49,888 bases of DNA. Origin: HyVt-443 sp964544655 (GTDB taxonomy: Bacteria > Pseudomonadota > Gammaproteobacteria > Chromatiales > Chromatiaceae). The translations under genes and the position numbers were made by a program. Of the stretch, positions 26,217 through 34,846 are shown in pieces. How positions within the stretch are numbered: the first letter of the stretch is position 1; each line of letters opens with the position of its first letter. The stretch lies in NCBI GenBank assembly GCA_964544655.1, contig CAZJCM010000022.1, positions 1 through 49,888 on the forward strand. Direction: 5' to 3'. Below the pieces are notes generated by a model that made no database searches, was not told where the DNA came from, and saw nothing but the letters and a program-made list of their open reading frames with translations.

Positions 26217-27437
26217 TCAGTGAATGCCAAGGGACATGGCGCTGCGGACTTCGTCCATGGTCTCCTGGGCGACATCCCGTGCTGCTTCACTGCCTTCGGC
26301 AATGATGTTGCGCACCAGGTCGGGCTGCTCCTCGTACTCCCGGGCACGCTCCTGGATCGGCCTAAGCTCCTGCAGCACTGCGTCGATCACCGGCTGTTTG
26401 CAGTCGATGCATCCGATGCCGGCACTACGACATCCCTCATCGGCCCAGCGTTTGACCTCATCGCTGGAATAGACCTCATGCAGTTGCCACAACGGGCAAC
26501 GGGCCGGGTCGCCGGGATCGTTGCGGCGGACCCGGTTGGTATCGGTGGGCATGGTGCGGATCGCCTGTTCGACCACCTTTGGATCGTCACGCAGCGCGAT
26601 GATGTTGCCATACGACTTGGACATCTTCTGCCCGTCCAGACCCGGCATCTTCGACGCCTTGGTCAGCAAGGGCTGTGGTTCGGGCAGAATCAGGCGACCA
26701 CTTCCTTCCAGATAACCGAACAACCGCTCACGGTCGTTGACGGTGATGTTCTGCTGGCTTTCAAGCAGGGCGCGTGCCGCATCCAACGCCTCCTGATCGC
26801 CCTGCTCCTGATATGCATTACGATAGCGCTTGTACAGCTTGGCGTTCTTCTTGCCCATCTTCTTGATCGCCTGAGTGGCCATCTCCTCAAAGTCCGGCTC
26901 CCGACCATAGATATGGTTGAAGCGGCGTGCCACCTCGCGGGTCAACTCCACATGGGCGACCTGATCCTCGCCCACCGGGACCAGGCCGGCCTTATAGATC
27001 AGGATATCGGCTGCCTGCAGCAGGGGATACCCCAGGAAGCCATAAGTTGCCAGGTCTTTCTCCTTCAGCTTCTCCTGCTGGTCTTTGTAGCTCGGCACCC
27101 GCTCCAGCCATCCCAGGGGGGTGATCATGGAGAGCAGCAGGTGCAGTTCGGCATGTTCCGGCACCTGCGACTGAATGAACAGCCGCGCCTCCCCAGGGTT
27201 GATGCCGGCCGCCAGCCAGTCGATCACCATCTCCCAGACGCTCTCAGGAATGATGGTCGGGTCCTCGTAATGGGTGGTCAACGCATGCCAATCGGCAACG
27301 AAGAAGAAACATTCGTACTCATGTTGAAGCTCGACCCAGTTCTTCAATACCCCGTGATAATGACCAAGGTGCAGGCGGCCTGTGGGGCGCATTCCGGAAA
27401 GAACGCGGGCGTGCTGTGCAGGGAGAACGGAATTCAA
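26217..27437 (-). CDS. trpS: Tryptophan-tRNA ligase (TTG start)
   Basis: 406 residues. The class I motifs are SGMRPTGRLHLGHYHG (HIGH equivalent, about 14) and GQKMSKSYGN (KMSKS, about 268). An open frame runs on to 28034 but its upstream part is only the opposite-frame shadow of the M50 protease. TTG at 27437 is chosen: GAGGA sits about eight bases before it and the next residues (NSVLPAQHARVLSGMRPTG) begin as in other TrpS. It belongs to the longer TrpS type with a C-terminal extension beyond KMSKS. It starts 14 bp after the M50 gene ends. Confidence 0.93.
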   Translation of the reverse strand: MNSVLPAQHARVLSGMRPTGRLHLGHYHGVLKNWVELQHEYECFFFVADWHALTTHYEDPTIIPESVWEMVIDWLAAGINPGEARLFIQSQVPEHAELHLLLSMITPLGWLERVPSYKDQQEKLKEKDLATYGFLGYPLLQAADILIYKAGLVPVGEDQVAHVELTREVARRFNHIYGREPDFEEMATQAIKKMGKKNAKLYKRYRNAYQEQGDQEALDAARALLESQQNITVNDRERLFGYLEGSGRLILPEPQPLLTKASKMPGLDGQKMSKSYGNIIALRDDPKVVEQAIRTMPTDTNRVRRNDPGDPARCPLWQLHEVYSSDEVKRWADEGCRSAGIGCIDCKQPVIDAVLQELRPIQERAREYEEQPDLVRNIIAEGSEAARDVAQETMDEVRSAMSLGIH

Positions 27438-27451
27438 CGTGGGTTTCCTCT

Positions 27452-28120
27452 TCAGGTTAGAAAAACTTCTTTTACGATCTGGGATGCCGGCAGCAGATCG
27501 ATCACGAACAGGGCCACCGGCCACAGGACCCGCCCCAGTACGCCAGTGACCAGCAACAGGACAATGATGATCAAGCCGTACGGTTCGAGCCCGGAAAAGG
27601 CGGATGCAAGCCGGGGCGGCAACAGTGCATTCAGCACCCTGCCACCATCCAGGGGCAGGATTGGGGTCAGGTTGAGCACCATCAGGATCACATTGATCAA
27701 CACCCCGGCACTCCCCATATAGATGAGGGGCAATGCCATCCACTGAAAATAGGGCAGGCCCAACACGCCGATCTTGATCACCAGGGCCCAGCCCACACCC
27801 ATCAGCAGGTTGGCGCCAGGTCCGGCGAGTGCGACCAGGGCCATATCGCGCCTGGGGTTGCGCAGATTGCGCCAGTTGACCGGCACCGGTTTGGCCCAAC
27901 CGAAGACGAAGCCGGTAAACATTGTGATCAGCGGCACCAGAACGGTGCCTATGGGATCGATATGCCGCAATGGGTTGAGCGTCACCCGGCCCAGCAGCAA
28001 CGCCGTCTTGTCGCCCAGCCGGCTGGCCATCCAACCATGGGCGGCCTCATGCACAGTGATGGCAAACAGCACCGGCAGCAGGAACACCGCCACCTTTTGT
28101 ATCATGTTCAGGATTTCCAT
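27452..28120 (-). CDS. Site-2 protease family (M50) membrane metalloprotease
   Basis: 222 residues with about five or six membrane helices. The zinc motif HEAAHG lies in the first long helix (about 24) and the third-ligand motif NLTPILPLDGGRVLNALLP near 165. This short form has no PDZ domain, unlike RseP. Such proteins sit next to trpS and scpA in many bacteria. The substrate is unknown; intramembrane cleavage is the family activity. It is 135 bp downstream of yciO. Confidence 0.9.
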   Translation of the reverse strand: MEILNMIQKVAVFLLPVLFAITVHEAAHGWMASRLGDKTALLLGRVTLNPLRHIDPIGTVLVPLITMFTGFVFGWAKPVPVNWRNLRNPRRDMALVALAGPGANLLMGVGWALVIKIGVLGLPYFQWMALPLIYMGSAGVLINVILMVLNLTPILPLDGGRVLNALLPPRLASAFSGLEPYGLIIIVLLLVTGVLGRVLWPVALFVIDLLPASQIVKEVFLT

Positions 28121-28255
28121 CGGCGGATTATACCGGCCCCGGCACCACTTTGTCAGATTGAGCTGACAGTGAGGCTGAGGGGGCGATCGTGGGTAACGGC
28201 GGACGGCAAGCCACTACAGAGGACTCACCCTGCGCTACCTGACACCATGCCGGGC

Positions 28256-28882
28256 TCAGACATCCCCAAACAGGGAGGCATCGCCCTTGCCCACCCGGGC
28301 CACCTGGGGGGTCTCCTGCTCCATGTCGACCACCGTTGTCGGCTCGTAACCGCAATAGCCCCCATCGATCACCAGGTCGACCTGATGCCCAAGGAGATCC
28401 TTCATCTCGTAAGGATCGGTCATCGGTTCCCGGTCACCTGGCAGTATCAGGGTGGAGCTCATGATCGGCTCACCCAACTCATCCAGCAGCGCCTGAACGA
28501 TTTTGTTCTCCGGCACCCGGATGCCAATAGTCTTGCGCTTGGGATGCTGCAGCCGGCGCGGCACCTGCTTGGTCGCCTTGAAGATGAAGGTATAGGGACC
28601 CGGTGTCAGCACCTTCAGCATCCGGTAGTGCTGGTTACCCACTTTGGCATAGCTGGATATCTCCGACAGATCCCGGCAGACCAGGGTGAAATTGTGCTTG
28701 TCGCCCAGCTGCCGGATGCGGCGGATCCGCTCCATCGGCTCCTTGTCACCAATCTGGCAGCCAAAGGCGTAACTGGAGTCGGTGGGATAGACCATCAAGC
28801 CGCCCTGGCGAATGATCTCCACCGCCTGCCGGATCAAACGGGGTTGTGGATTGTCCGGATGTATTTGAAACAGTAAGGCCAT
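28256..28882 (-). CDS. yciO: YciO/YrdC/Sua5-family protein (threonylcarbamoyladenylate synthase-like)
   Basis: 208 residues. The YrdC-like domain carries the KxR/SxN-type pocket residues in MVYPTDSSYAFGCQIGD (about 30) and PGPYTFIFKATKQVP (about 92), then GIRVPENKIVQALLDELGEP. YrdC/Sua5 makes threonylcarbamoyl-AMP for tRNA t6A; YciO is a paralogue whose role is less clear. Placement 33 bp after rnm matches the E. coli trpH-yciO order. Confidence 0.9.
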   Translation of the reverse strand: MALLFQIHPDNPQPRLIRQAVEIIRQGGLMVYPTDSSYAFGCQIGDKEPMERIRRIRQLGDKHNFTLVCRDLSEISSYAKVGNQHYRMLKVLTPGPYTFIFKATKQVPRRLQHPKRKTIGIRVPENKIVQALLDELGEPIMSSTLILPGDREPMTDPYEMKDLLGHQVDLVIDGGYCGYEPTTVVDMEQETPQVARVGKGDASLFGDV

Positions 28883-28915
28883 AGGGTCGCTGCCTGGTTG
28901 AAATTCAATCTGTCG

Positions 28916-29773
28916 CTATGCGGCCGTAACCGGCCCTTTCACGGCCCATCCCTGCCATACCGGCCGGCAACCGGCGGGCAACTGGGAGAGTCGCCCCAGC
29001 TCCACCCAGGGGTTCTCCGGGCCGTGATAGTCGGATCCTGCCGATGCCAGCAGGCCAAAGTCCCGGGCGTGGCGAACCATCTTCAGGCTGTCATCCAGAC
29101 TATGACTGCCTGACAACACCTCCAGACCAACGCCCCCCACCTCTACGAACTCTGCCAGCAGCCGCCGCAACTTGCTGCGGGTCAATGGGTAGCGTGCCGG
29201 ATGGGCAATCACCGCCTGACCACCGGCATCCCTGATCCAGGTTACGGCATCCGCCAGGCTGGCCCACTCACCGGCTACATAGCCGGGCTTGCCTCGTACC
29301 AGATAGCGTTGAAACACCTTACGCACATCTGGCGCACACTGCCGTTCGACCAGAAACCGGGCGAAATGGGTGCGGCTGATGAGGCGCCCGTTGGACAGCT
29401 CCCTGGCCCGTTCGTAAGCACCGGGTATACCCGCTTTCTCCAGCCGTCTGCCGATCTCCTCGGCACGCCAATGGCGGAAGGCCTGTAGTCCGGCCAGCCC
29501 CTGTTGCAGGCTGGTACAGGCGGAATCGACGCCGAGGCCGACCAGATGGACTGGCTGACTTCCCCACGAGACCGATATCTCGACACCGGGAATCAGGATA
29601 ACACCATGCTCTGCAGCTGCCGCCCCGGCCTCGGCGAGGCCCTCTGTCGTGTCATGATCGGTGAGGGCCAGCACATCGACACCAACAGCTGCCGCATGAG
29701 CCAGCAGTTGAGTCGGTGTCAGCGTGCCATCTGAGGCGGTGGAGTGGGAATGCAGATCGTATATCAGACTCAT
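28916..29773 (-). CDS. rnm: PHP-domain phosphoesterase RNase AM / TrpH
   Basis: 285 residues. The PHP metal motifs are visible: DLHSHSTASDGTL at the N-terminus, LTDHDTTEG (about 37), GVEISVSW (about 63), VIAHPARYPLTR (about 185) and SAGSDYHGPENPW (about 240). The family removes 5' nucleotides and acts as a 3',5'-nucleotide phosphatase and 5'-3' exoribonuclease in E. coli. It heads the minus-strand housekeeping run and diverges from yciB across 156 bp. Confidence 0.92.
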   Translation of the reverse strand: MSLIYDLHSHSTASDGTLTPTQLLAHAAAVGVDVLALTDHDTTEGLAEAGAAAAEHGVILIPGVEISVSWGSQPVHLVGLGVDSACTSLQQGLAGLQAFRHWRAEEIGRRLEKAGIPGAYERARELSNGRLISRTHFARFLVERQCAPDVRKVFQRYLVRGKPGYVAGEWASLADAVTWIRDAGGQAVIAHPARYPLTRSKLRRLLAEFVEVGGVGLEVLSGSHSLDDSLKMVRHARDFGLLASAGSDYHGPENPWVELGRLSQLPAGCRPVWQGWAVKGPVTAA

Positions 29774-29810
29774 TCCATCTATTGTACATCAAGACGGACA
29801 GCCGGATGAC

Positions 29811-29819
29811 TGCTAGAAT
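29811..29819 (+). promoter_or_regulatory. Extended -10 promoter candidate for yciB
   Basis: TGCTAGAAT combines the TGn extension with TAGAAT, five of six -10 matches. No convincing -35 is present at 17 bases, as is usual for extended -10 promoters. It would give a leader of about 100 bases before yciB. Confidence 0.4.
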
Positions 29820-29929
29820 CCGCTTATTCATCCCGGCAGCCACATAATGACTTGGCCATAGAGTCTGTTGGGATCGTTGAAACCGATATCGTTTGGCGGC
29901 ACAGCGTCCGCAGCAATTGACAGGACACC

Positions 29930-30481
29930 ATGAAATTTCTTGCGGACTTCTTTCCTATCCTGCTGTTCTTCATAAGCTATCAACTGTATGACATCTATGT
30001 CGCCACAGCGGTTGCCATCACTGCAGCGTTTCTTCAGGTGGGTTACAGCTGGTTCGTCCGCCACCATGTGGAACGCATGCACCTGATCACCCTGGGTCTA
30101 CTGGTGGTATTTGGCGGCCTGACCCTCATCTTGCGTGATCCTTTGTTCATCAAGTGGAAGCCAACCGTGGTCAACTGGCTGTTTGGTCTGGTTTTTCTTG
30201 GCAGCCATTTCATCGGCGACAAAACTATGGTCGAGCGGATGATGAAACATGCCGTGGTGTTGCCTGGGCGAATATGGAGCCGGCTCAACATCTCCTGGAG
30301 CCTGTTTTTCATCGCCTCCGGGATTCTCAATCTCTATGTCGCATTCAACTACCCTGAGGCGACATGGGTCAATTTCAAACTGTTCGGCATGCTCGGGCTC
30401 ACCATGCTGTTCATCATCCTGCAGGCCTTCTACATGGCCCGCCATATCCAGGATGCAACCCCCACCAAAGAGGAGTCTTGA
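29930..30481 (+). CDS. yciB: Inner-membrane protein YciB (IspZ family, septation protein A)
   Basis: 183 residues with about five membrane helices. The family signatures KFLADFFPILLFFISYQLYD at the N-terminus and VNWLFGLVFLGSHFIGDKTMVERMM (begins near residue 80) are present. YciB is an inner-membrane protein tied to cell-envelope synthesis and septation. Its stop is immediately followed by the ATG of yciI, so the two are translated together. Confidence 0.93.
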   Translation: MKFLADFFPILLFFISYQLYDIYVATAVAITAAFLQVGYSWFVRHHVERMHLITLGLLVVFGGLTLILRDPLFIKWKPTVVNWLFGLVFLGSHFIGDKTMVERMMKHAVVLPGRIWSRLNISWSLFFIASGILNLYVAFNYPEATWVNFKLFGMLGLTMLFIILQAFYMARHIQDATPTKEES

Positions 30482-30781
30482 ATGTTTTACGCCATCATGG
30501 GAAGCGACCGTGAGGACAGCCTGGAGGCGCGCCTTCAGGCCCGTCCCGAACACCTGGCACGAATTCAGGCGCTGATGGATCAGGGTCGTCTGCTGCTTGC
30601 CGGCCCACATCCCGCCATCGACAGTGAAGACCCGGGGCCGGACGGCTTCAGCGGCAGCCTGATCGTTGCGGAGTTCGACAGCCTGGAGGATGCCATTACC
30701 TGGGCCGACAACGATCCCTACACCTTGACCGGCGTCTTCTCCAGCGTGGTGGTCAAACCCTTCAAACGCGTTCTTCCCTGA
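30482..30781 (+). CDS. yciI: YciI-family protein
   Basis: 99 residues with a dimeric alpha-beta barrel fold. MFYAIMGSDREDSLEARLQA and the His/Asp pair in LLAGPHPAIDSEDP and WADNDPYT are the YciI signature. The exact reaction is not settled; relatives are dechlorinase-like or muconolactone-isomerase-like. It abuts yciB upstream and the PpiC gene starts 9 bp downstream, so all three form one operon. Confidence 0.92.
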   Translation: MFYAIMGSDREDSLEARLQARPEHLARIQALMDQGRLLLAGPHPAIDSEDPGPDGFSGSLIVAEFDSLEDAITWADNDPYTLTGVFSSVVVKPFKRVLP

Positions 30782-30790
30782 GGCATCTCC

Positions 30791-31660
30791 ATGCAACTGA
30801 ACAAGAGATCCATCCTGCTCACCATCCTGCTCTGCACGCCGTTCTACTCAGTAGCAGCAACAGAGGAGGCGGCAACAGACAAGACAGAAAGCGCCCTGGT
30901 CGTTATCAATGGGAAGGAGGTGTCACAGGCCCTCTATTCCAGCTACTTCCGCTCCCGGCAACAGGCCCGGCCAAACCAGGGAAACAGTCGCCAACAACAG
31001 TTGGCGGTACTCAATGAACTGATCAACTTCATCCTTCTGCAGCAGGATGCCGTAGCACGGCGGCTCGACCAACAACCGGCCGTCGCGGCTCAGTTGGAGC
31101 TGGCCCGAATACGGCTGCTGGCCAATGCAGCGATCCAGGATCATATAAGCCAACGCAAGATCAGCGAAGATGATTTGAAGCAGATGTACCAGGCCCGATT
31201 CGCCGACAAACCGGTGAAGGAGTACAAACTCCGCATGATCCTGCTCGATTCCGAGACCGATGCCAACGCCGCCATCGAGGCCCTGAACGGCGGCATGTCA
31301 TTTGCGGATCTGGCCCGGGAGAAATCCATCGATCCGTCAGCAAAGATTGGTGGAGAGATGGCGTGGATGAGCCAGGGGCAGATGGACCCTGCCCTGGAAC
31401 AGGCGGTGCAGACCATGCAAGTGGGCAACTACTCGAAACAGCCGGTCAAAACCGATTTTGGCTGGCACATACTGCAGCTGGTAGAGGCCCGGGATCTGCC
31501 ACACCCCAGCTACGCCGAACTGCGGACTCAACTGGCACGAGAAAAACAGCAGCAGTTCCTGTCCGAATACATCAAGGAACTCAGGGCACAGGCCGAGATG
31601 ACGCTGAAGAGGGCCAACGAGAATGGTGGCGCCAAAGCGGCTAGCAGCAAGAATCAGTAG
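30791..31660 (+). CDS. Exported PpiC-type (parvulin) peptidyl-prolyl isomerase
   Basis: 289 residues. A signal peptide (about 1-23, RSILLTILLCTPFYSVAAT) directs it to the periplasm. A SurA/PrsA-like N-terminal helical part (about 35-130) precedes the parvulin domain (about 138-235), with YKLRMILLDSETDAN, IDPSAKIGGEMAWMSQG and VKTDFGWHILQLVEARD. It probably helps fold outer-membrane or periplasmic proteins. It is the last gene of the yciB operon and converges with moaA. Confidence 0.9.
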   Translation: MQLNKRSILLTILLCTPFYSVAATEEAATDKTESALVVINGKEVSQALYSSYFRSRQQARPNQGNSRQQQLAVLNELINFILLQQDAVARRLDQQPAVAAQLELARIRLLANAAIQDHISQRKISEDDLKQMYQARFADKPVKEYKLRMILLDSETDANAAIEALNGGMSFADLAREKSIDPSAKIGGEMAWMSQGQMDPALEQAVQTMQVGNYSKQPVKTDFGWHILQLVEARDLPHPSYAELRTQLAREKQQQFLSEYIKELRAQAEMTLKRANENGGAKAASSKNQ

Positions 31661-31681
31661 AGCCTGGAGAAAAGGCCGGCT

Positions 31682-32662
31682 TCATCCGCCGGTCATGGAC
31701 ATGACCCGCACGACCTGGTCTGGCTTGGTGTTGAATTCGTGCTTTTCCGGCTTGCGCTCGATGGCCTCAATGATCGCTTCTTTGATCCCATCGTCGCTCA
31801 ACCCCTGTCGTAACAGCGGCCGCAGTTCCAACTTGTCCTGCTGGCCAAGACAGAGATAGAGCGTCCCTTCGGATGAGAGCCGAACCCGGTTGCAGCTTTC
31901 GCAAAAATGCTGGGACATGGGGGTAATGAAGCCGATCTTCAGGCGCTTACCTTTGACCTTCAGGTAGTTGGCCGGGCCAGCGCCTTTCATCCTGGCCGGT
32001 TCCAGTTCGAAGCGCTGCTCCAGTATCTTCTGCACCTCAGCCAGGCTGATGTAAAGGTCACGCGCATTCTGCCCGGCAGCACCCACCGGCATGGTTTCGA
32101 TAAAACGCAGGGTAAAGCGGTTCTCAATGCAATAATCGACCATATCGCCGATCTCACCAAGGTTGATACCCTTCATCACCACCATATTGATCTTGATCGG
32201 GTGCAGATCGGCCTGGCGAGCCGCCTGCAGACCATCCAGCACCGGCTGCAAATCGGCTTGGGTAATCTCCCGAAAGACCTTTGGATCGAGGGAATCCAGG
32301 CTCACATTGATCCGGCTGACGCCGGCGTTTTTCAGATCCTGGGCATACTGTGCCAAGTGGGAGGCATTGGTACTCATCGAGAGGTCTTCCACTCCCGGCA
32401 GTTCAGCGATGCCGCTGACCATTTCAGCGATGTCCCGCCGCACCAATGGTTCACCACCGGTCAGTCTCAGCTTGCTGACACCCAACTCACTGAAGATACG
32501 GATCAGGCGTATAAACTCATCCAGAGTCAACCTGTTATCAGATTCCGTGAATTCCTTGAATCCCTTTGGTATGCAATAGAAGCAGCGAAAATCGCAACGA
32601 TCGATCACCGACACCCGGAGATATTCGATACGACGCCCAAAGCGATCTATCAGTTCATTCAT
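31682..32662 (-). CDS. moaA: GTP 3',8-cyclase
   Basis: 326 residues. The radical-SAM motif is CDFRCFYC near residue 23. The C-terminal cluster Cys sit in HFCESCNRVRLSSEGTLYLCLG, and the protein ends in the required GG. MoaA performs the first step of molybdenum cofactor synthesis from GTP. It lies downstream of the nap operon, separated by a strong terminator, so it has its own promoter although its product feeds NapA. Confidence 0.95.
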   Translation of the reverse strand: MNELIDRFGRRIEYLRVSVIDRCDFRCFYCIPKGFKEFTESDNRLTLDEFIRLIRIFSELGVSKLRLTGGEPLVRRDIAEMVSGIAELPGVEDLSMSTNASHLAQYAQDLKNAGVSRINVSLDSLDPKVFREITQADLQPVLDGLQAARQADLHPIKINMVVMKGINLGEIGDMVDYCIENRFTLRFIETMPVGAAGQNARDLYISLAEVQKILEQRFELEPARMKGAGPANYLKVKGKRLKIGFITPMSQHFCESCNRVRLSSEGTLYLCLGQQDKLELRPLLRQGLSDDGIKEAIIEAIERKPEKHEFNTKPDQVVRVMSMTGG

Positions 32663-32716
32663 GGTGTATGTCTCAAACAGGAAAATGCAATTGTTCCCGG
32701 TTTATAGCAGAAAAAC

Positions 32717-32749
32717 AATAGCCCGGTGGAGCAACTCCACCGGGCTATT
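32717..32749 (-). terminator. Rho-independent terminator of the nap operon
   Basis: A perfect 15-bp stem (32717-32731 with 32735-32749) has a three-base loop. On the minus strand it is followed by GTTTTTCTG. It lies 38 bp after napC and should end nap transcripts before moaA. Confidence 0.85.
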
Positions 32750-32787
32750 TGAAAGGTTATTAATTAGACCAGGCTTCTGTCTGCAGA

Positions 32788-33354
32788 TCAGCCCTCACCA
32801 GGGCTGTCCTCAGCCGGATCATAGCCTTCGGGCAGTTCATGGGCGATGCCCTTGTGGCAGTCGATGCAGGTCCACCCCTTTTCAATCGCCTCATCATGGG
32901 CCTCGGCCGCACGGCTTTCCTGGCGATCGAAATCCATTGACTCGAAGTCGTGGCAGTTACGACACTCTCGAGAATCGGTGTCTTTCATCGCCTTCCAGAC
33001 ATGCTGGGCCAATTCCAGTTTCTTGGCCTCGAATTTCTCCGGCGTGTCCACGTCCTTGACGATGAAGTGGTGATACAGTTCGTTACTGGCCTGAATCTTG
33101 CGGATGATTTTATACACCCAGGGCTTGGGCACATGACAATCGGGGCAGGTCGCCCGCACACCCGTGCGATTGGTGAAATGAATGGTGTCCTGAAGCTGCT
33201 CATAGGGATTCTGCTCCATTTCATGACAGGAGATGCAGAACTCCTCCGTATTGGTAAGCTCCAATGTCCAGTTGAATCCACCCCACAGGATGATGCCTAG
33301 GATAATACCTATCACCAGGGTCCCAAATACTCCCCGCTTAGCGCCACTCGTCAT
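32788..33354 (-). CDS. napC: Tetrahaem cytochrome c quinol dehydrogenase NapC
   Basis: 188 residues. One N-terminal membrane helix (about 9-31) anchors a periplasmic domain with four CXXCH haem sites: CISCH, CPDCH, CRNCH and CIDCH. NapC/NirT proteins oxidise quinol and pass electrons to NapB and then NapA. It is the last gene of napFDAGHBC. A terminator-like hairpin lies between napB and napC, so its expression may be lower than that of the upstream genes or driven separately. Confidence 0.95.
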   Translation of the reverse strand: MTSGAKRGVFGTLVIGIILGIILWGGFNWTLELTNTEEFCISCHEMEQNPYEQLQDTIHFTNRTGVRATCPDCHVPKPWVYKIIRKIQASNELYHHFIVKDVDTPEKFEAKKLELAQHVWKAMKDTDSRECRNCHDFESMDFDRQESRAAEAHDEAIEKGWTCIDCHKGIAHELPEGYDPAEDSPGEG

Positions 33355-33385
33355 ATCTATACCTGATGTTTAATTTGTGATGATT

Positions 33386-33426
33386 AAAAAAATACCCTGT
33401 TTCCAGGCAAAAACCTGGAAACAGGG
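33386..33426 (-). terminator. Terminator-like hairpin between napB and napC
   Basis: A perfect 13-bp stem (33395-33407 with 33414-33426) closes a six-base loop, and the minus-strand transcript then reads TATTTTTTTAATC. This has every mark of an intrinsic terminator, yet it lies inside the operon 32 bp before the napC start. Confidence 0.75.
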
Positions 33427-33435
33427 CCGCCTTTC

Positions 33436-33864
33436 TTATTTTGCCCCTTGGAAGGTATTTTCAACAAGTGGCGAGGCATCCACTTGTGGTGCATGACACT
33501 GATTGCAGAAATAGCGCCGGCTGGAGACGGTTTTCAGCACCTTTCCATCCCGGGTTATGTAATGGCTGTCACCCACCTTCGGTGCCTTCTTCTTCTTATA
33601 GGTCTTTTCTGAATGGCACTTCATGCAGGTGTTGACCTTGAGATTGATCTTCTCCTTGTCGATTTTGTGAGGAATGGTCGGCGGCTGAATCTTGTAGCTC
33701 CGCTCAAACCCGCCTTCCACCACCTTCTGCTTCTTCTTCGCCGGCTTCTTGGCCATATCCTCGATATCCTGGTTACCTCGCAAGGAGGTAACCCCGGCCA
33801 TCGTGGTCCCGACGAACATCAGGGCCACACAGGTGACAAGAAGGGTTGCGATTGTCTTTTTCAT
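33436..33864 (-). CDS. napB: Dihaem cytochrome c subunit NapB
   Basis: 142 residues from ATG 33864, with GGAG six bases upstream and a signal peptide (MKKTIATLLVTCVALMFVG). Two haem sites, CMKCH and CNQCH, match the NapB pattern, and a Lys-rich stretch lies between signal and first haem. It is the periplasmic electron-transfer partner of NapA. An upstream extension of the frame overlaps napH and is not used. Confidence 0.92.
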   Translation of the reverse strand: MKKTIATLLVTCVALMFVGTTMAGVTSLRGNQDIEDMAKKPAKKKQKVVEGGFERSYKIQPPTIPHKIDKEKINLKVNTCMKCHSEKTYKKKKAPKVGDSHYITRDGKVLKTVSSRRYFCNQCHAPQVDASPLVENTFQGAK

Positions 33865-33907
33865 CTCATTCTCCATCATCTTGCTTTCCGGAATTCCGGT
33901 ATAGGTT

Positions 33908-34846
33908 TCAAGCTGCGTCACTGAAGGGTTTGCCGCCATTCTCTGCATGCGTCTTCCCCTCCACGGTAGTGGCGTTCTCTTTACTGAATCGGCTCCCAAA
34001 CTGAAACACATCCTCGGCACAGACATCGATACAACGACCACAGTTGGTGCACTCTCCCGCTGTGATGACCGGCCCGATTCCCTTGTCTGCGCCCTTCAGG
34101 GCCGGCCGGATCACCTTCTGCTCCGGGCAGACCGCAAAACAATCCATGCAGTCATCACACTGATCACGTTTCACCGCAACCACCCGCAGCAGGCTCACCC
34201 TTCCCAGCAGGCCGTAAAAGGCACCAACGGGACATAGCCTTCCGCACCACCCCTCGCGTGAAATAAAGAGGTCGAACAGAAAGACCCCCAGCAGGATCAT
34301 CCACGCAAGCCCCAGGCCGAACACGATGCCCCGAAAGGCCATGGAAACGGGATTGAACAGTTCCCACACGATGGAACCCGTAACCAGGGGCAGTACCAGG
34401 GTCATCGCCAGCATCCAGTAACGGGTGGAGCGACGGATCTGTGCTCCGCCCTTGATACCGAAACGCCGCCGCAGCCAGGCCGCCGTGTCGGTGATCATAT
34501 TCACCGGGCAGACCCAGGAGCAGTAGACCCGTCCGCCAACCAGGAGATAGAAGGCAATGACGACCACCACGCCGATGATGGCATCCAGGTGAGGCGTGAC
34601 CCCAGCCAGAACGGCCTGCAACAGGACATGGGGATCGGTCAGGGGCAACACCTCCAGCGTCATGCTGGAGGCCAGATTGCCCTTCACCAGCCAGACCCCA
34701 TCGAGGCGATCCACCAGATACGGGCTCACGATAAACAGCCCAAGAATGCCCAACTGGCTGATACGACGTAAAATCAGCCATTTGTGCGCCTGGAGCCACC
34801 CCTTCACCTCGACAGCTTCGGCACCCACTGCGGCCTGTTTTGCCAT
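33908..34846 (-). CDS. napH: Quinol dehydrogenase ferredoxin subunit NapH
   Basis: 312 residues from ATG 34846; GTG 34849 is an alternative. The ATG overlaps the napG stop as TGATG, with GGAG eight bases before it. About four membrane helices carry CSWVCPVN and CGRLCPVGAF loops. Two C-terminal ferredoxin motifs, CDDCMDCFAVCP and CTNCGRCIDVC, follow. With NapG it forms a second, menaquinol-linked electron route to NapA. Confidence 0.94.
   Translation of the reverse strand: MAKQAAVGAEAVEVKGWLQAHKWLILRRISQLGILGLFIVSPYLVDRLDGVWLVKGNLASSMTLEVLPLTDPHVLLQAVLAGVTPHLDAIIGVVVVIAFYLLVGGRVYCSWVCPVNMITDTAAWLRRRFGIKGGAQIRRSTRYWMLAMTLVLPLVTGSIVWELFNPVSMAFRGIVFGLGLAWMILLGVFLFDLFISREGWCGRLCPVGAFYGLLGRVSLLRVVAVKRDQCDDCMDCFAVCPEQKVIRPALKGADKGIGPVITAGECTNCGRCIDVCAEDVFQFGSRFSKENATTVEGKTHAENGGKPFSDAA

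Noticed and set aside
27438..28034. Upstream extension of the trpS frame to 605 residues
   Set aside because: It is the other-frame shadow of the M50 protease, lacks any family resemblance, and the TTG at 27437 has its own ribosome site.
31664..31710. Terminator between the PpiC gene and moaA
   Set aside because: Only a 5-bp CCGGC/GCCGG stem without a U-run, and it lies largely in the moaA coding end.
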